Under the pieces are notes generated by a model, which made no database searches, was not told where the DNA came from, and saw only the letters and a list, made by a program, of their open reading frames with translations. A stretch of DNA of 64,000 nucleotides. Origin: an uncultured Cytophagales bacterium. GTDB lineage: Bacteria > Bacteroidota > Bacteroidia > Cytophagales > Thermonemataceae. The stretch lies in the NCBI GenBank assembly GCA_938002655.1, contig CALLAC010000001.1, forward strand, positions 62,001-126,000, read 5' to 3'. Position numbers and translations under genes: made by a program. Within the stretch, counting starts at the first letter, position 1, and every line of letters starts with the position of its first letter. Of the stretch, positions 1 to 7,908 are shown one piece after another.

Positions 1-414
1 TTAGCTCGTTTTGCGTGGTTCAATGAAGGATTTACAAGGCTCAAACAATTCTTCAAACCTTTTTACCAACGTAAAAATTACTTTTCTTTGCTGATGATAG
101 GTGTTTTGAACGGATTGTTGCCTTGTGGGCTGGTATATATGGCAGTAATGGCTTCGTTGGTTTTAGCTGATGCCTGGCAAGGAATGCTCTATATGTTTTT
201 CTTCGGTTTAGGAACTATTCTAATGATGCAGAGCCTATCTGTTTACAAGAATTTGCTTTCTCAGCAATGGAGATTGAAACTTTTTAAGTTCTTACCTGCT
301 TTTGCCGTAATAGTGGGGGTACTGATGATTTTAAGAGGCTTGAATTTGGGTATTCCGTACCTAAGCCCCCATTTTGAAAAAGAAAGTACCGTAGAGTGTC
401 ATTCTACAAAATAG
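1..414 (+). CDS. Sulfite exporter TauE/SafE-like membrane protein (5' end outside window)
   Basis: The reading frame is open from the first base, so this is the C-terminal part of a larger protein that begins upstream. It contains a hydrophobic segment with the motif NGLLPCGLVYMA, typical of the TauE/SafE/DsbD-like transporter superfamily, where the Pro-Cys pair sits in a membrane helix. Two further hydrophobic stretches follow, then a short hydrophilic tail ending ECHSTK. In Bacteroidota such a gene often closes the ccoNOP-ccoGHIS cytochrome cbb3 assembly cluster, where it is thought to assist metal or copper delivery. That context lies outside the window, so the functional link is inference. 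The family call is fairly secure; the substrate is not known. Confidence 0.8.
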   Translation, partial: LARFAWFNEGFTRLKQFFKPFYQRKNYFSLLMIGVLNGLLPCGLVYMAVMASLVLADAWQGMLYMFFFGLGTILMMQSLSVYKNLLSQQWRLKLFKFLPAFAVIVGVLMILRGLNLGIPYLSPHFEKESTVECHSTK

Positions 415-419
415 ACAAC

Positions 420-668
420 TTAATATTGCCCTGTTTGTAGAATATAATCGTACCACTCAGACTGATTGGCTCTGCCTACATACAAGGTAATAATATGAAT
501 ATCTGCAAAAATCTGCGTTTTATCTTGTATAACTTTCTGCCCAAATACCTCCCTTTTTTTATTTCCACCAAAACAACCAGGTAAGCTCTTTGTAAAAGCA
601 TTTGAGCCGCCATATATGCATGGCGTTCGGGATTAGGGGTTGCTCCTAAAATGAGCGTTTTTTGCTTT
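420..668 (-). pseudogene. Decayed CoA-binding domain protein (YccU-like), frameshifted and internally deleted
   Basis: Read on the minus strand from about 668, the frame gives KTLILGATPNPERHAYMAAQ and continues to VVLVEIKKG, the classic Rossmann N-terminus of the CoA-binding YccU family. A run of seven A (plus-strand Ts 554-560) then breaks the frame; adding one A restores EVFGQKVIQDKTQIFADI and on to SEWYDYIL. The product then ends QTGQY. Family members normally have about 40 further residues between YDYI and a terminal MLxTGQY, so the two ends appear joined by an internal deletion. No ATG precedes the first lysine and an in-frame stop lies just upstream (689-691). The poly-A slip alone could be a sequencing error, but the missing segment and missing start argue for a real relic. 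Confidence 0.75.
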
Positions 669-731
669 CTAAATCCAAAAGCTACATCTTAATTGTTTAA
701 GAAAATTTTTTGCGTCAATTTTAGGACAAAA

Positions 732-1781
732 TCAATCAATTTCAATAACGACATCATCAGAAAGCGGGTGAGCTACGCAAGTAAGCACTACACCGTCTTT
801 AATTTCTTGCTCGGTGAGGCAGTCGTCTTCGGTCATCATTATTTTTCCTGAAATACACTTACCCATACAAGCCGTACAAAGCCCACTTTGGCAAGAATAG
901 GGCAAATCAATATCCAAAGCCAAAGCCGCATCTAAAATACTCTGATTAGGAGCAACTTTGAAATGGTAGGTTTCGCCGTTATACTTCACTGTAACTTCTC
1001 TTTCTATTATTCGGTTGTCATTTTCTTCAATTTTTCTTTGAGCCGACTCTTCAATGGAAGCTGTGAAACTTTCTTTTTTGGGCAGAGTTAAGTTTTTCTC
1101 TTTGCAAACTGCCTCAATGGTTTGCATCATACCCGCAGGTCCGCACATCCATTGCGAGAGTGGTAAATCTTGGGGAAGTTGGGCAAAAATTTGCTCAATT
1201 TTGTCTTTATCTAGCCTTCCTGTGAAGCCTTTCCAGCAGTTGAGTGGTTGGCTAAGAACATGTAAAACTCGCAGTCGGTTAGCATTTTGAGCCTCTAAAC
1301 GATTGAGTTCTTGTTTGAAAATAATGCTCTCTTCGTTTCGGCTTGCATAAACGAGCAAAATTCTGCTTTGCTGTTCAACGTGTAAAATAGATTTTATCAT
1401 TGAAATAATTGGAGTAATACCGCTACCACCTGCCCAAAATACATATTGAAAAGCATTTTCAGGCTTGATTTCAGGCGTAAAAACCCCCATAGGTTCAAGG
1501 CTTTCTAGAATATCACCTACTTGCAGGCTATCGTTGAGCAGGTTAGAGATTTTGCCGTCTTTTACGCGTTTGATAGCAATTTTGAGGTTTTTATCTGTAA
1601 AAGGCGAACTTGCCAGCGAGTAGGCTCGGCGAATGGTTTCACCGCCAAGATGCAGATTGAGCGTGAGAAATTGTCCTGCTTTGTAAGAAATAGCTTCGGG
1701 ACTAATATTTTCAAAAACTACACTGATAGTATCCGAGGTTTCGTGGATAATTTCTTGTACTTTGAGCTGATATTTTTTCAT
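732..1781 (-). CDS. PaaE-like NAD(P)H oxidoreductase with C-terminal 2Fe-2S ferredoxin domain
   Basis: A 349-residue flavin-dependent electron-transfer protein. Residues 1-100 form the FAD-binding barrel with the flavin motif RAYS (52-55). Residues about 110-225 are the NAD(P)-binding domain with GGSGITP (118-124) and CGPAGMM (213-219). The last 90 residues are a plant-type ferredoxin with cysteines at 297, 302, 305 and 335. This order (FNR then ferredoxin) is that of PaaE/PaaK, the reductase of phenylacetyl-CoA epoxidase, and of related reductases that feed hydroxylases. No paaABCD genes are nearby, so the physiological partner is unknown. It sits alone on its strand with an ATG start and diverges from the GWxTD gene. 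Confidence 0.9.
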   Translation of the reverse strand: MKKYQLKVQEIIHETSDTISVVFENISPEAISYKAGQFLTLNLHLGGETIRRAYSLASSPFTDKNLKIAIKRVKDGKISNLLNDSLQVGDILESLEPMGVFTPEIKPENAFQYVFWAGGSGITPIISMIKSILHVEQQSRILLVYASRNEESIIFKQELNRLEAQNANRLRVLHVLSQPLNCWKGFTGRLDKDKIEQIFAQLPQDLPLSQWMCGPAGMMQTIEAVCKEKNLTLPKKESFTASIEESAQRKIEENDNRIIEREVTVKYNGETYHFKVAPNQSILDAALALDIDLPYSCQSGLCTACMGKCISGKIMMTEDDCLTEQEIKDGVVLTCVAHPLSDDVVIEID

Positions 1782-1917
1782 TGCTTCAAGTTTTTTGCAA
1801 GAAAACTCTTGTGAAGGAATTTTTGTTGCAATTTAAAATTTTGTACAGAACTTGTAAATCGTTTTGTAAGTTTTGTTTTTAGAGAATTTTTGCATAGATT
1901 TGTCAAAATATACTCCT

Positions 1918-3156
1918 ATGCTTCGCAGCGTTTGGCTTTTCTGTTTGTTTTATTCTTTATCGAGCACAGCTCAAGATAATCGGGTGCTTACTATTTCGGG
2001 ATTTACCCTCCGATATCTAAGTTTAGACAATGACGATAAAATTCGTCTTTTTGTGCAAATTCCTCATAATCGGCATATGCCTGCTGATGCCGAGCAGTTC
2101 AAACAGCGTTTTGAACTTTTTTACCAAGTACGAGAAGATTTGGCTACTACAAGCAATTTACCTAAAAAAAGTGCCAAAGTAAAATGGCAGGAAACTAAGG
2201 TAAAAATTGACGAAAATGAAGGAATTAAGTTTTATGTTGATATTGCCAAAAGCGAAAATTCACCGACAGCTTTGCTTATTTTAGACTTTGTTGATTTGCA
2301 GGAGTCTAAAAAACATCAAGTGTCTTTTCGTATAGCATTTACACAGACCAAAGTACGCGAAATGTACGCTATTTTCAGAGAAAACGATGATTTTCCTCTT
2401 ATGAGTGGTTTTGTAAGAGTGAATGAAAAATTTCAGATTCGTAGCATAACAGGAGAACATTCTAATTTTTATGTAACTAAAATCAAGCATACATATCCTG
2501 CCGCACAATTGCCAATGAGTATCAGCAAGCCTGTTCAGAATAAAGAGCTAGAAGTAGAGCGTAGTTTTGAGGTCAAAAGCAATGAATGGCAACAATGGGA
2601 AGAAGGGCTGTATCTTATTAAGCAAAACAATAATGCTTTTTATGGATTAGGCTTACGCATAGAACCAACTGATTTCCCAAAAATTCGTAGCAAAGAACAA
2701 CTTGCCGAAGCTCTTGCCTATCTTGTAGCAACTTCGGAATTGAAAGAAATACAAGAAGCCGAAGATTTGAAAAAAGCTATCGATACTTTTTGGCTTTCTT
2801 TGGCAAGAGGAGACGTGGCAAAAGCCAAAGCAATGATACAAAAGTATTACGCTCGTGTTCGTAAGGCAAACTATCGCTTTGGTTCTTTTAAGGAAGGTTG
2901 GAAAACAGATATGGGAATGATTTATACTATTTTCGGTGAACCTGATGAGGTTGTTTGGGATAAAGATAGCCAAAAATGGTCTTATATCGGCAACAACAAC
3001 TTTCAAGCGGGCAGAAATTATACCAAAGTTACTTTCAATTTCTTACGCCGCCCCAATCAATTTTTTGAAGATTATTATCTTTTGGTGCGATATGTAGAAT
3101 ATGATGAAGTTTGGCTCAAAACCGTACAGGCACTTCGGCAGGGAGTAGGCTTGTAA
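1918..3156 (+). CDS. GWxTD domain-containing secreted protein
   Basis: This protein of about 412 residues starts at an ATG that directly precedes a typical signal peptide (hydrophobic core VWLFCLFYSLSSTAQ, cleavage expected near AQD). A longer frame could start at 1873 but would place a charged stretch ahead of the signal, so 1918 is preferred. The C-terminal third carries GWKTDMGMIYTIFGEPDE, the signature of the GWxTD domain (PF20094), known from Bacteroidota envelope proteins; the biochemical role of the domain is not established. The central region includes a helical stretch around residues 270-330. The AATTTTTGC element upstream resembles a -7 box. Not obviously in an operon. Confidence 0.88.
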   Translation: MLRSVWLFCLFYSLSSTAQDNRVLTISGFTLRYLSLDNDDKIRLFVQIPHNRHMPADAEQFKQRFELFYQVREDLATTSNLPKKSAKVKWQETKVKIDENEGIKFYVDIAKSENSPTALLILDFVDLQESKKHQVSFRIAFTQTKVREMYAIFRENDDFPLMSGFVRVNEKFQIRSITGEHSNFYVTKIKHTYPAAQLPMSISKPVQNKELEVERSFEVKSNEWQQWEEGLYLIKQNNNAFYGLGLRIEPTDFPKIRSKEQLAEALAYLVATSELKEIQEAEDLKKAIDTFWLSLARGDVAKAKAMIQKYYARVRKANYRFGSFKEGWKTDMGMIYTIFGEPDEVVWDKDSQKWSYIGNNNFQAGRNYTKVTFNFLRRPNQFFEDYYLLVRYVEYDEVWLKTVQALRQGVGL

Positions 3157-3271
3157 GTATCAAGATGTTTGACAAAAGAAAGCAAAAAAGATGAATTTCA
3201 AAACTTGAAATTTTCGTGAGCTAAACTTTTTTTGTATTTTTGCAATGAAAATCTAAAAAACCTTTATCTGT

Positions 3272-3745
3272 ATGATACAACGCATTCAAAGTGTTTTTTT
3301 AGCGGCAATTGCCTTTGTGATGACTTTTTTTCTCTTTTTACCTATTTGGACTAAAAAAGACCCAGAATCTGGTATAGAGCTTATCATCAATGCTGGTGGT
3401 TTGAAAAAACTCAAAGGCGAAGAAGTTTTGGAAGAAAAAGCTACTATCTATATTTTTATTTTAGCCTTTGTAGCGGTAATTTTGAGCATAATTTCGCTAC
3501 TGAGCTATCGTCATCGTCCGCGTCAGATTTTTCTTAATCTTATTAACTCGTTGATCATAGCTTCGGCTACGGTAGCTTCGGCTTTGTTTATCAATGATGC
3601 CGAAAAATTACTTTTACCTGAACAGAAAGGAGAGTTTCAGATAGGGCTTTTTTTGCCTGTGGTAGCACTTATCTGCAATATGATTGCCAATCGCTTTATT
3701 CGCAAAGATGAAAATTTAGTTCGTTCTGCTGATAGAATTCGCTAA
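3272..3745 (+). CDS. DUF4293 family membrane protein
   Basis: A 157-residue protein starting MIQRIQSVFL, the conserved start of DUF4293 (PF14126), a family found almost only in Bacteroidota. Four hydrophobic segments are visible: residues about 5-25, 60-80, 88-108 and 125-145. An extracytoplasmic loop lies after the first and a positively charged tail after the last. A perfect -7 box TATTTTTG occurs at 3235-3242, about 30 bases before the ATG. The stop codon overlaps the next start as TAATG (3743-3747), so translation is probably coupled to the RNase H gene. No biochemical function is known for the family. Confidence 0.88.
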   Translation: MIQRIQSVFLAAIAFVMTFFLFLPIWTKKDPESGIELIINAGGLKKLKGEEVLEEKATIYIFILAFVAVILSIISLLSYRHRPRQIFLNLINSLIIASATVASALFINDAEKLLLPEQKGEFQIGLFLPVVALICNMIANRFIRKDENLVRSADRIR

Positions 3746-4347
3746 TGGCTCAAAAATATTACGTAGTTTGGGAAGGAAAGAATAAAGGCATTTACAACTC
3801 TTGGCAAGAGTGTAAAAGCCAAGTAAAAGGCTTTCAAGAAGCCAAATACAAATCTTTTAAAACTTTGGCAGAGGCTCAAAGAGCCTTTGAAGAGCCTTAT
3901 CAAAATTTCATCGGCAAAAAAACTATCCCCAAGCCCGATTTGCCTTATCCTGAAGCTATTTGTGTAGATGCCGCTTGCAATGTTCAAACAGGTGATATGG
4001 AGTACAGAGGTGTGCACTATCCTTCGGGAAAGCTACTTTTTCATCAAAAAGGCTTTCAAGATGCTACCAACAATATAGGTGAATTTTTGGCAATAGTTCA
4101 CGCTTTGGCGTATTTACAAAAACAAAACTCCAATATTCCTGTTTTTACTGATAGCGAAACGGCTTTGAGTTGGCTCAAACGTAAAAAAATTAATACCCAA
4201 AAAGCTCTTACACCTTGCAATCAGCGTGTTTTTGAGCTAATTCGCCGAGCAGAAGCCTGGCTACAAAATAATTCCTTCGAAAATCCCGTTTTGAAATGGG
4301 AAACCGATAATTGGGGCCAAATCCCCGCAGATTTTGGGAGAAAATAA
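3745..4347 (+). CDS. Ribonuclease H family protein with N-terminal viroplasmin (HBD) domain
   Basis: A 200-residue protein. Residues 3-52 (YYVVWEGKNKGIYNSWQECK and following) match the caulimovirus viroplasmin / RNase H1 hybrid-binding domain, which grips RNA:DNA hybrids. Residues about 70-200 are the RNase H fold, with acidic residues D75 (CVDAAC), E113 (IGEFLA), D136 (FTDSE) and D196 (PADFG), the DEDD catalytic set. It therefore probably cleaves RNA in RNA:DNA hybrids during replication and repair. The domain order matches the Bacteroidota and eukaryotic RNase H1 type rather than E. coli RnhA. It overlaps the DUF4293 gene by one base and is followed 17 bases later by an ABC exporter. Confidence 0.9.
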   Translation: MAQKYYVVWEGKNKGIYNSWQECKSQVKGFQEAKYKSFKTLAEAQRAFEEPYQNFIGKKTIPKPDLPYPEAICVDAACNVQTGDMEYRGVHYPSGKLLFHQKGFQDATNNIGEFLAIVHALAYLQKQNSNIPVFTDSETALSWLKRKKINTQKALTPCNQRVFELIRRAEAWLQNNSFENPVLKWETDNWGQIPADFGRK

Positions 4348-4364
4348 GATAACTCGCCTAAACC

Positions 4365-6137
4365 TTGGAAAAAGAAAAAAGTAAAATCGGACGTATCGTT
4401 GATGCAAAAATCATCAAAAGGCTATATGCTTATACCAAGCCCTATCGCTTTACTTTTTATGCTGTCGTATTGCTCACGCTACTGATTGCCGTTTTAGGAC
4501 CTGTGCGTCCTTATCTAGTGCAATATGCCGTAGATAACTATATGATTGAAGGCAAAGAAAGCCAACTTCTGCAAATTACTTGGGCAATGATAGCCCTTTT
4601 GGCTCTACAAACCATTGTACAATATGCACATACATATTGTTCGGGTTGGCTTGGGCAAACTATTATCAAAGATATTCGTTTGCAATTGTACCAAAAGATT
4701 TTGAGTTTGCGGCTTAAATTTTTTGATAAAACCCCCATCGGTAGGCTCGTTACTCGCAATGTTTCTGATATTGAAACGCTCTCGAATGTTTTTGGTGATG
4801 GTATTGCCGCTATTGTAGCCGATATTTTGCAAATTTTGGCAATTCTGGTAATGATGTTTCTAACCAACTGGCGGCTTACACTGGTAAGTCTTTCGATGCT
4901 TCCATTTTTGCTTATCACTACCTACATCTTTAAGGAGAAAATCAAAGTAGCTTTTGCACAAGTGCGTACCGCTGTAGCTAATTTGAACGCATTTGTACAA
5001 GAGCATATATCAGGAATGAACATAGTGCAAATTTTTGCAATGGAGGAGCAAGAGGCTCAAAAATTCAATGAAATCAACAAGGAGCATCGAAAAGCCAATT
5101 TGAAATCGGTTTTGTATTATTCGGTGTATTTCCCTGTGGCAGAAATTATCAGCGCCGCAGGCACAGGGCTTTTGGTATGGTATGGGGCAAGCGAAGTGAT
5201 AGAAGAACATACAACCTTGGGCGTGCTTATTGCCTTTATGATGTATATTTCGCTGTTTTTCCGCCCGATACGAATGATAGCCGACCGATTTAATACGCTA
5301 CAGCTGGCTATTGTAAGCTCTGAAAGAGTGCTAAATCTTTTGGATAATCAGAAAGATGTAATGCCGAATGGAAATCTGCGTCCCGAAGGCTTACAGGGCG
5401 ATATACGCTTTGAAAATGTTTGGTTTGCCTACAACGATGAAGAATGGGTACTGAAAAATATTACTTTCCATGCTAAACCTAGCGAAACCATTGCTTTCGT
5501 AGGGGCAACAGGAGCAGGTAAATCATCTATCATTAACCTTATCAATCGTTTTTATGATATTCAGCGGGGGAAAATATTGATTGATAACGTGCCTATTGAA
5601 CAATACGACGTTGCCACTTTGCGTTCACATATAGGTGTAGTGTTGCAAGATGTCTTTCTTTTCTCGGGTTCTATTCGGGAAAACATAACTTTGGGTAATG
5701 CTGATATTTCTGATGAAACTATATGGCAAGCTGCCGAACTCGTAGGAGCTAAAAATTTTATTGAAAAACTCAATGGAGGTTTAGACTATCAAGTAATGGA
5801 ACGAGGAGCAACGCTATCCGTAGGACAAAGACAACTCATTTCTTTTATCAGAGCTATGGTCTATAAGCCTGAAATCATTATTTTAGATGAAGCTACTTCG
5901 TCCATAGATACAGAAACCGAAGAACTTATCCAAGAAGCCATTGCCAAACTAATGCAAGGAAGAACAGCGATTGTTATTGCTCATAGGCTTTCTACCATCC
6001 AACATGCCGATAAGATTATTGTATTGGACAAAGGTGAAATCAAAGAGATGGGCACTCACGAAGAACTGCTCAAACAAAACGGATATTATACCAAACTTTA
6101 TCAAATGCAATTTGCAGGAGAATATGCAAAAGTGTAA
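4365..6137 (+). CDS. ABC exporter half-transporter (fused permease and ATPase)
   Basis: A 590-residue MsbA/LmrA-type subunit: six predicted membrane helices in residues about 30-320, then an ATPase domain. Visible motifs are Walker A GATGAGKSS (380-388), signature LSVGQ (484-488) and Walker B IIILDEA (504-510), with the switch histidine in IVIAHRLST. It should work as a homodimer or with a second half-transporter exporting a hydrophobic substrate that cannot be named from sequence. The start is TTG at 4365: an in-frame TAA lies six bases upstream and no ATG precedes the first membrane segment. Probably co-transcribed with DUF4293 and RNase H; a strong hairpin overlaps its stop codon. Confidence 0.92.
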   Translation: MEKEKSKIGRIVDAKIIKRLYAYTKPYRFTFYAVVLLTLLIAVLGPVRPYLVQYAVDNYMIEGKESQLLQITWAMIALLALQTIVQYAHTYCSGWLGQTIIKDIRLQLYQKILSLRLKFFDKTPIGRLVTRNVSDIETLSNVFGDGIAAIVADILQILAILVMMFLTNWRLTLVSLSMLPFLLITTYIFKEKIKVAFAQVRTAVANLNAFVQEHISGMNIVQIFAMEEQEAQKFNEINKEHRKANLKSVLYYSVYFPVAEIISAAGTGLLVWYGASEVIEEHTTLGVLIAFMMYISLFFRPIRMIADRFNTLQLAIVSSERVLNLLDNQKDVMPNGNLRPEGLQGDIRFENVWFAYNDEEWVLKNITFHAKPSETIAFVGATGAGKSSIINLINRFYDIQRGKILIDNVPIEQYDVATLRSHIGVVLQDVFLFSGSIRENITLGNADISDETIWQAAELVGAKNFIEKLNGGLDYQVMERGATLSVGQRQLISFIRAMVYKPEIIILDEATSSIDTETEELIQEAIAKLMQGRTAIVIAHRLSTIQHADKIIVLDKGEIKEMGTHEELLKQNGYYTKLYQMQFAGEYAKV

Positions 6138-6175
6138 AAACGACTTCCTTTATTGAGAGAGTGAAGTCGTTTTTA
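6135..6175. terminator. Bidirectional terminator hairpin
   Basis: A perfect 13-bp stem, TAAAAACGACTTC (6135-6147) pairing with GAAGTCGTTTTTA (6163-6175), sits between the converging ABC exporter and SCP2 genes and includes the exporter's stop codon. A/T tracts flank both sides, so it can terminate both transcripts. Confidence 0.85.
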
Positions 6176-6190
6176 CAAAGTGATTATGTT

Positions 6191-6490
6191 TTATCCTCCG
6201 ATGAGTTGCATTACTTTCATAGCTACGCCCATATCTCCTTTTACTTTGATTTTGCCCATCATAAAGGCATTCATAGCATTCAGGTTGCCTTCTAATAATT
6301 TTACAGCGTCGCTTGCCGAAAGGTTTACGGTGCAATCAGCATCTTTGTCTTCTTGGCTGATTACATTGGGCACTTGCTTGGCATCGACATAGAGCGTGCC
6401 TTCGTCTGTTACGAATTTTACAGTTGCATTCAAACGGCTATCTTCGCCTACAATAGCAATGACTTTTTCTTGGAATACAGGAAAGTTCAT
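6191..6490 (-). CDS. SCP2 sterol-binding domain protein
   Basis: A 99-residue single-domain protein. The C-terminal part, running from CTVNLSASDAVKLLEGNLN to FMMGKIKVKGDMGVAMKVMQ, is the hallmark of SCP2 / sterol carrier protein-2-like domains, which hold fatty acyl chains or other lipids in a hydrophobic tunnel. It has no signal peptide and should be cytoplasmic. The length fits free-standing bacterial SCP2 proteins, whose role in lipid trafficking is presumed rather than shown. It is monocistronic: the neighbour downstream converges and the next upstream gene is on the plus strand beyond 90 bases. Confidence 0.88.
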   Translation of the reverse strand: MNFPVFQEKVIAIVGEDSRLNATVKFVTDEGTLYVDAKQVPNVISQEDKDADCTVNLSASDAVKLLEGNLNAMNAFMMGKIKVKGDMGVAMKVMQLIGG

Positions 6491-6580
6491 CTTGGTTTTG
6501 TGTTTATGGTTAAAAACAAACTTTTGTTTTGCAAAACTACAAAAACATTTATAAAAAAGCAGTAAAGTGATAATTTTTTT

Positions 6581-7480
6581 CTACCGAAACCTGTTCATTA
6601 CCAAAACACCCATAATAATAAGGCTCATACCTGCAAGATGAAACCACGTAATGCTTTCACCACTCAAAACACCTAAACTTACACCTACCAGAGGAATTAT
6701 ATATGTGACAGAACTCGCAAAAAGAGGCGAGGAGATTTGCAAAAGTTTGTAAAACAAAATAGAACTAATCCCCGAACCTACAATGCCCAAAATCATAACA
6801 TACGTGAGGGCTTCATAGCCTTTGCTATGGCTTTGCAGTGTGTTTAGGAAGTCTGTAAAGCCAAACAAAATACTATTTGCTACCAGCCCAACCATAAAAA
6901 TTGAAATGGTTGTGATATGGATAGGTTTAACTTCCGCTAAAAATTTCCCTGTCAGATTTACATTAAAACCATACCCTAGCGTAGCCCCTACAATCAGTAA
7001 GGCATAAGCATTAAATTGTAAGTTACCTTTCTGATAAAAAATGAGCATAGTTCCCAGTATACCCAAGAAAATACCAAGAACTTTTTGCCAAATAGCTTTT
7101 TTACGAAAAAAGGCAATACCCACTATAAATGTAAAAAAGGGAGTAAGCGAGTTAAGAATGCTGGCTACCGAACTGCTAATTTGCGTTTGAGCAATTGCGA
7201 AAAGAAAAGCAGGAATTAAATTCCCAAGCAAACCCGAAAGCAATAAAAAGCCCCATTTGCGAAAAGCCACTTGCCTAAAATGCCAAAAAAAGGGTATCAA
7301 TACTACTAAGAAAGCGGAAGCTATTCGCAAACTGGCTACTTGTATCGGCGAAAAAACTTCTAAACCTTTTTTGATAAGCAGAAAAGAAGTTCCCCAAATG
7401 GCAGAAAGAGCAATGAGTAAAATCCAAGCAGTAAGTGGGTATTTGTGTGTTTGTTGGGCAGATTGTGTGAGTGTAGGCAT
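6581..7480 (-). CDS. EamA/DMT-family drug-metabolite transporter
   Basis: About 299 residues with ten hydrophobic segments arranged as two EamA repeats. The first holds the typical ALSAIWGTSFLLIKKGLEVF and ASLRIASAF patterns; the second ends GVSLGVLSGESITWFHLAGMSLIIMGVLVM. DMT proteins of this type export amino acids, nucleosides or small metabolites, and the substrate cannot be predicted here. The ATG at 7480 is preferred over the TTG nine bases earlier. It is flanked by SCP2 (same strand, about 90 bases downstream) and the rpsU terminator, so it is probably a single-gene unit. Confidence 0.88.
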   Translation of the reverse strand: MPTLTQSAQQTHKYPLTAWILLIALSAIWGTSFLLIKKGLEVFSPIQVASLRIASAFLVVLIPFFWHFRQVAFRKWGFLLLSGLLGNLIPAFLFAIAQTQISSSVASILNSLTPFFTFIVGIAFFRKKAIWQKVLGIFLGILGTMLIFYQKGNLQFNAYALLIVGATLGYGFNVNLTGKFLAEVKPIHITTISIFMVGLVANSILFGFTDFLNTLQSHSKGYEALTYVMILGIVGSGISSILFYKLLQISSPLFASSVTYIIPLVGVSLGVLSGESITWFHLAGMSLIIMGVLVMNRFR

Positions 7481-7554
7481 AAAATTCAAAGCAAGGCTGG
7501 TATAAGCTGTTAAGGGCTTAACGCGGAAAAAGGAAATAAATTGTATCGAAAAAA

Positions 7555-7570
7555 CCCTGCTCTTGCAGGG
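7555..7570 (-). terminator. Terminator of rpsU
   Basis: Minus-strand hairpin CCCTGC-AAGA-GCAGGG followed by six T, beginning eight bases beyond the rpsU stop codon. This is a textbook intrinsic terminator. Confidence 0.88.
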
Positions 7571-7577
7571 CTTTGCA

Positions 7578-7769
7578 TTATTCTTCGGTCTGTTTCAATC
7601 TTTCGCGATAGGCGGCACGCAAGATAGTCCTACGACGAGTAACCGACTTCTTTTCAAAAAAAGCACGATTACGCAATTCACGCAATATGCCAGTTTTTTC
7701 AAACTTCTTTTTGAAGCGTTTGAGAGCCTTATCTATATTTTCGTTTTCTTTTACTTGTACTACAATCAT
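7578..7769 (-). CDS. rpsU: 30S ribosomal protein bS21
   Basis: 63 residues beginning MIVVQVKENENIDKALKRFK and rich in Arg/Lys, ending in an acidic-basic tail, as in bacterial S21. The ATG is fixed by a very strong Shine-Dalgarno sequence seven bases upstream (7777-7786); a longer open frame upstream is not coding. In Bacteroidota ribosomes bS21, with bS18 and bS6, sequesters the 16S anti-Shine-Dalgarno tail, which explains why most genes of the phylum lack an SD. A strong SD on rpsU itself is reported to let ribosomes lacking bS21 translate it preferentially, giving autogenous control. A promoter and terminator bracket it, so it is monocistronic. Confidence 0.97.
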   Translation of the reverse strand: MIVVQVKENENIDKALKRFKKKFEKTGILRELRNRAFFEKKSVTRRRTILRAAYRERLKQTEE

Positions 7770-7776
7770 TCTTTGA

Positions 7777-7786
7777 CACCTCCTTT
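7777..7786 (-). promoter_or_regulatory. Exceptional Shine-Dalgarno of rpsU
   Basis: The minus strand reads AAAGGAGGTG, fully complementary to ten bases of the 16S rRNA 3' tail (CACCUCCUUU), with seven bases between it and the ATG. I noticed no comparable SD at the other starts I examined in this window, which fits a regulatory rather than a routine role. Confidence 0.9.
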
Positions 7787-7799
7787 GTTTTTGGAACGG

Positions 7800-7831
7800 C
7801 AATATTAGGGAAAATTTTTTAAGCCTGCAAA
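7800..7831 (-). promoter_or_regulatory. Promoter of rpsU
   Basis: On the minus strand, TTTG (7828-7831), a 20-base spacer and TAATATTG (7800-7807), one mismatch from the Bacteroidota -7 consensus TAnnTTTG. The predicted transcript has a leader of about 25 bases, just enough to carry the SD. Confidence 0.65.
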
Positions 7832-7908
7832 TACTTTTTGTTTTTTTCTTTTTGCATTTACTCAATTTTTCGGAAATTGCAAGCCCAAAAGCAAAAAACT
7901 AAAAATGT

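Noticed and set aside
1873-1917. Upstream extension of the GWxTD gene
   Set aside because: It would bury the signal peptide behind 15 residues; the ATG at 1918 gives a normal export signal.
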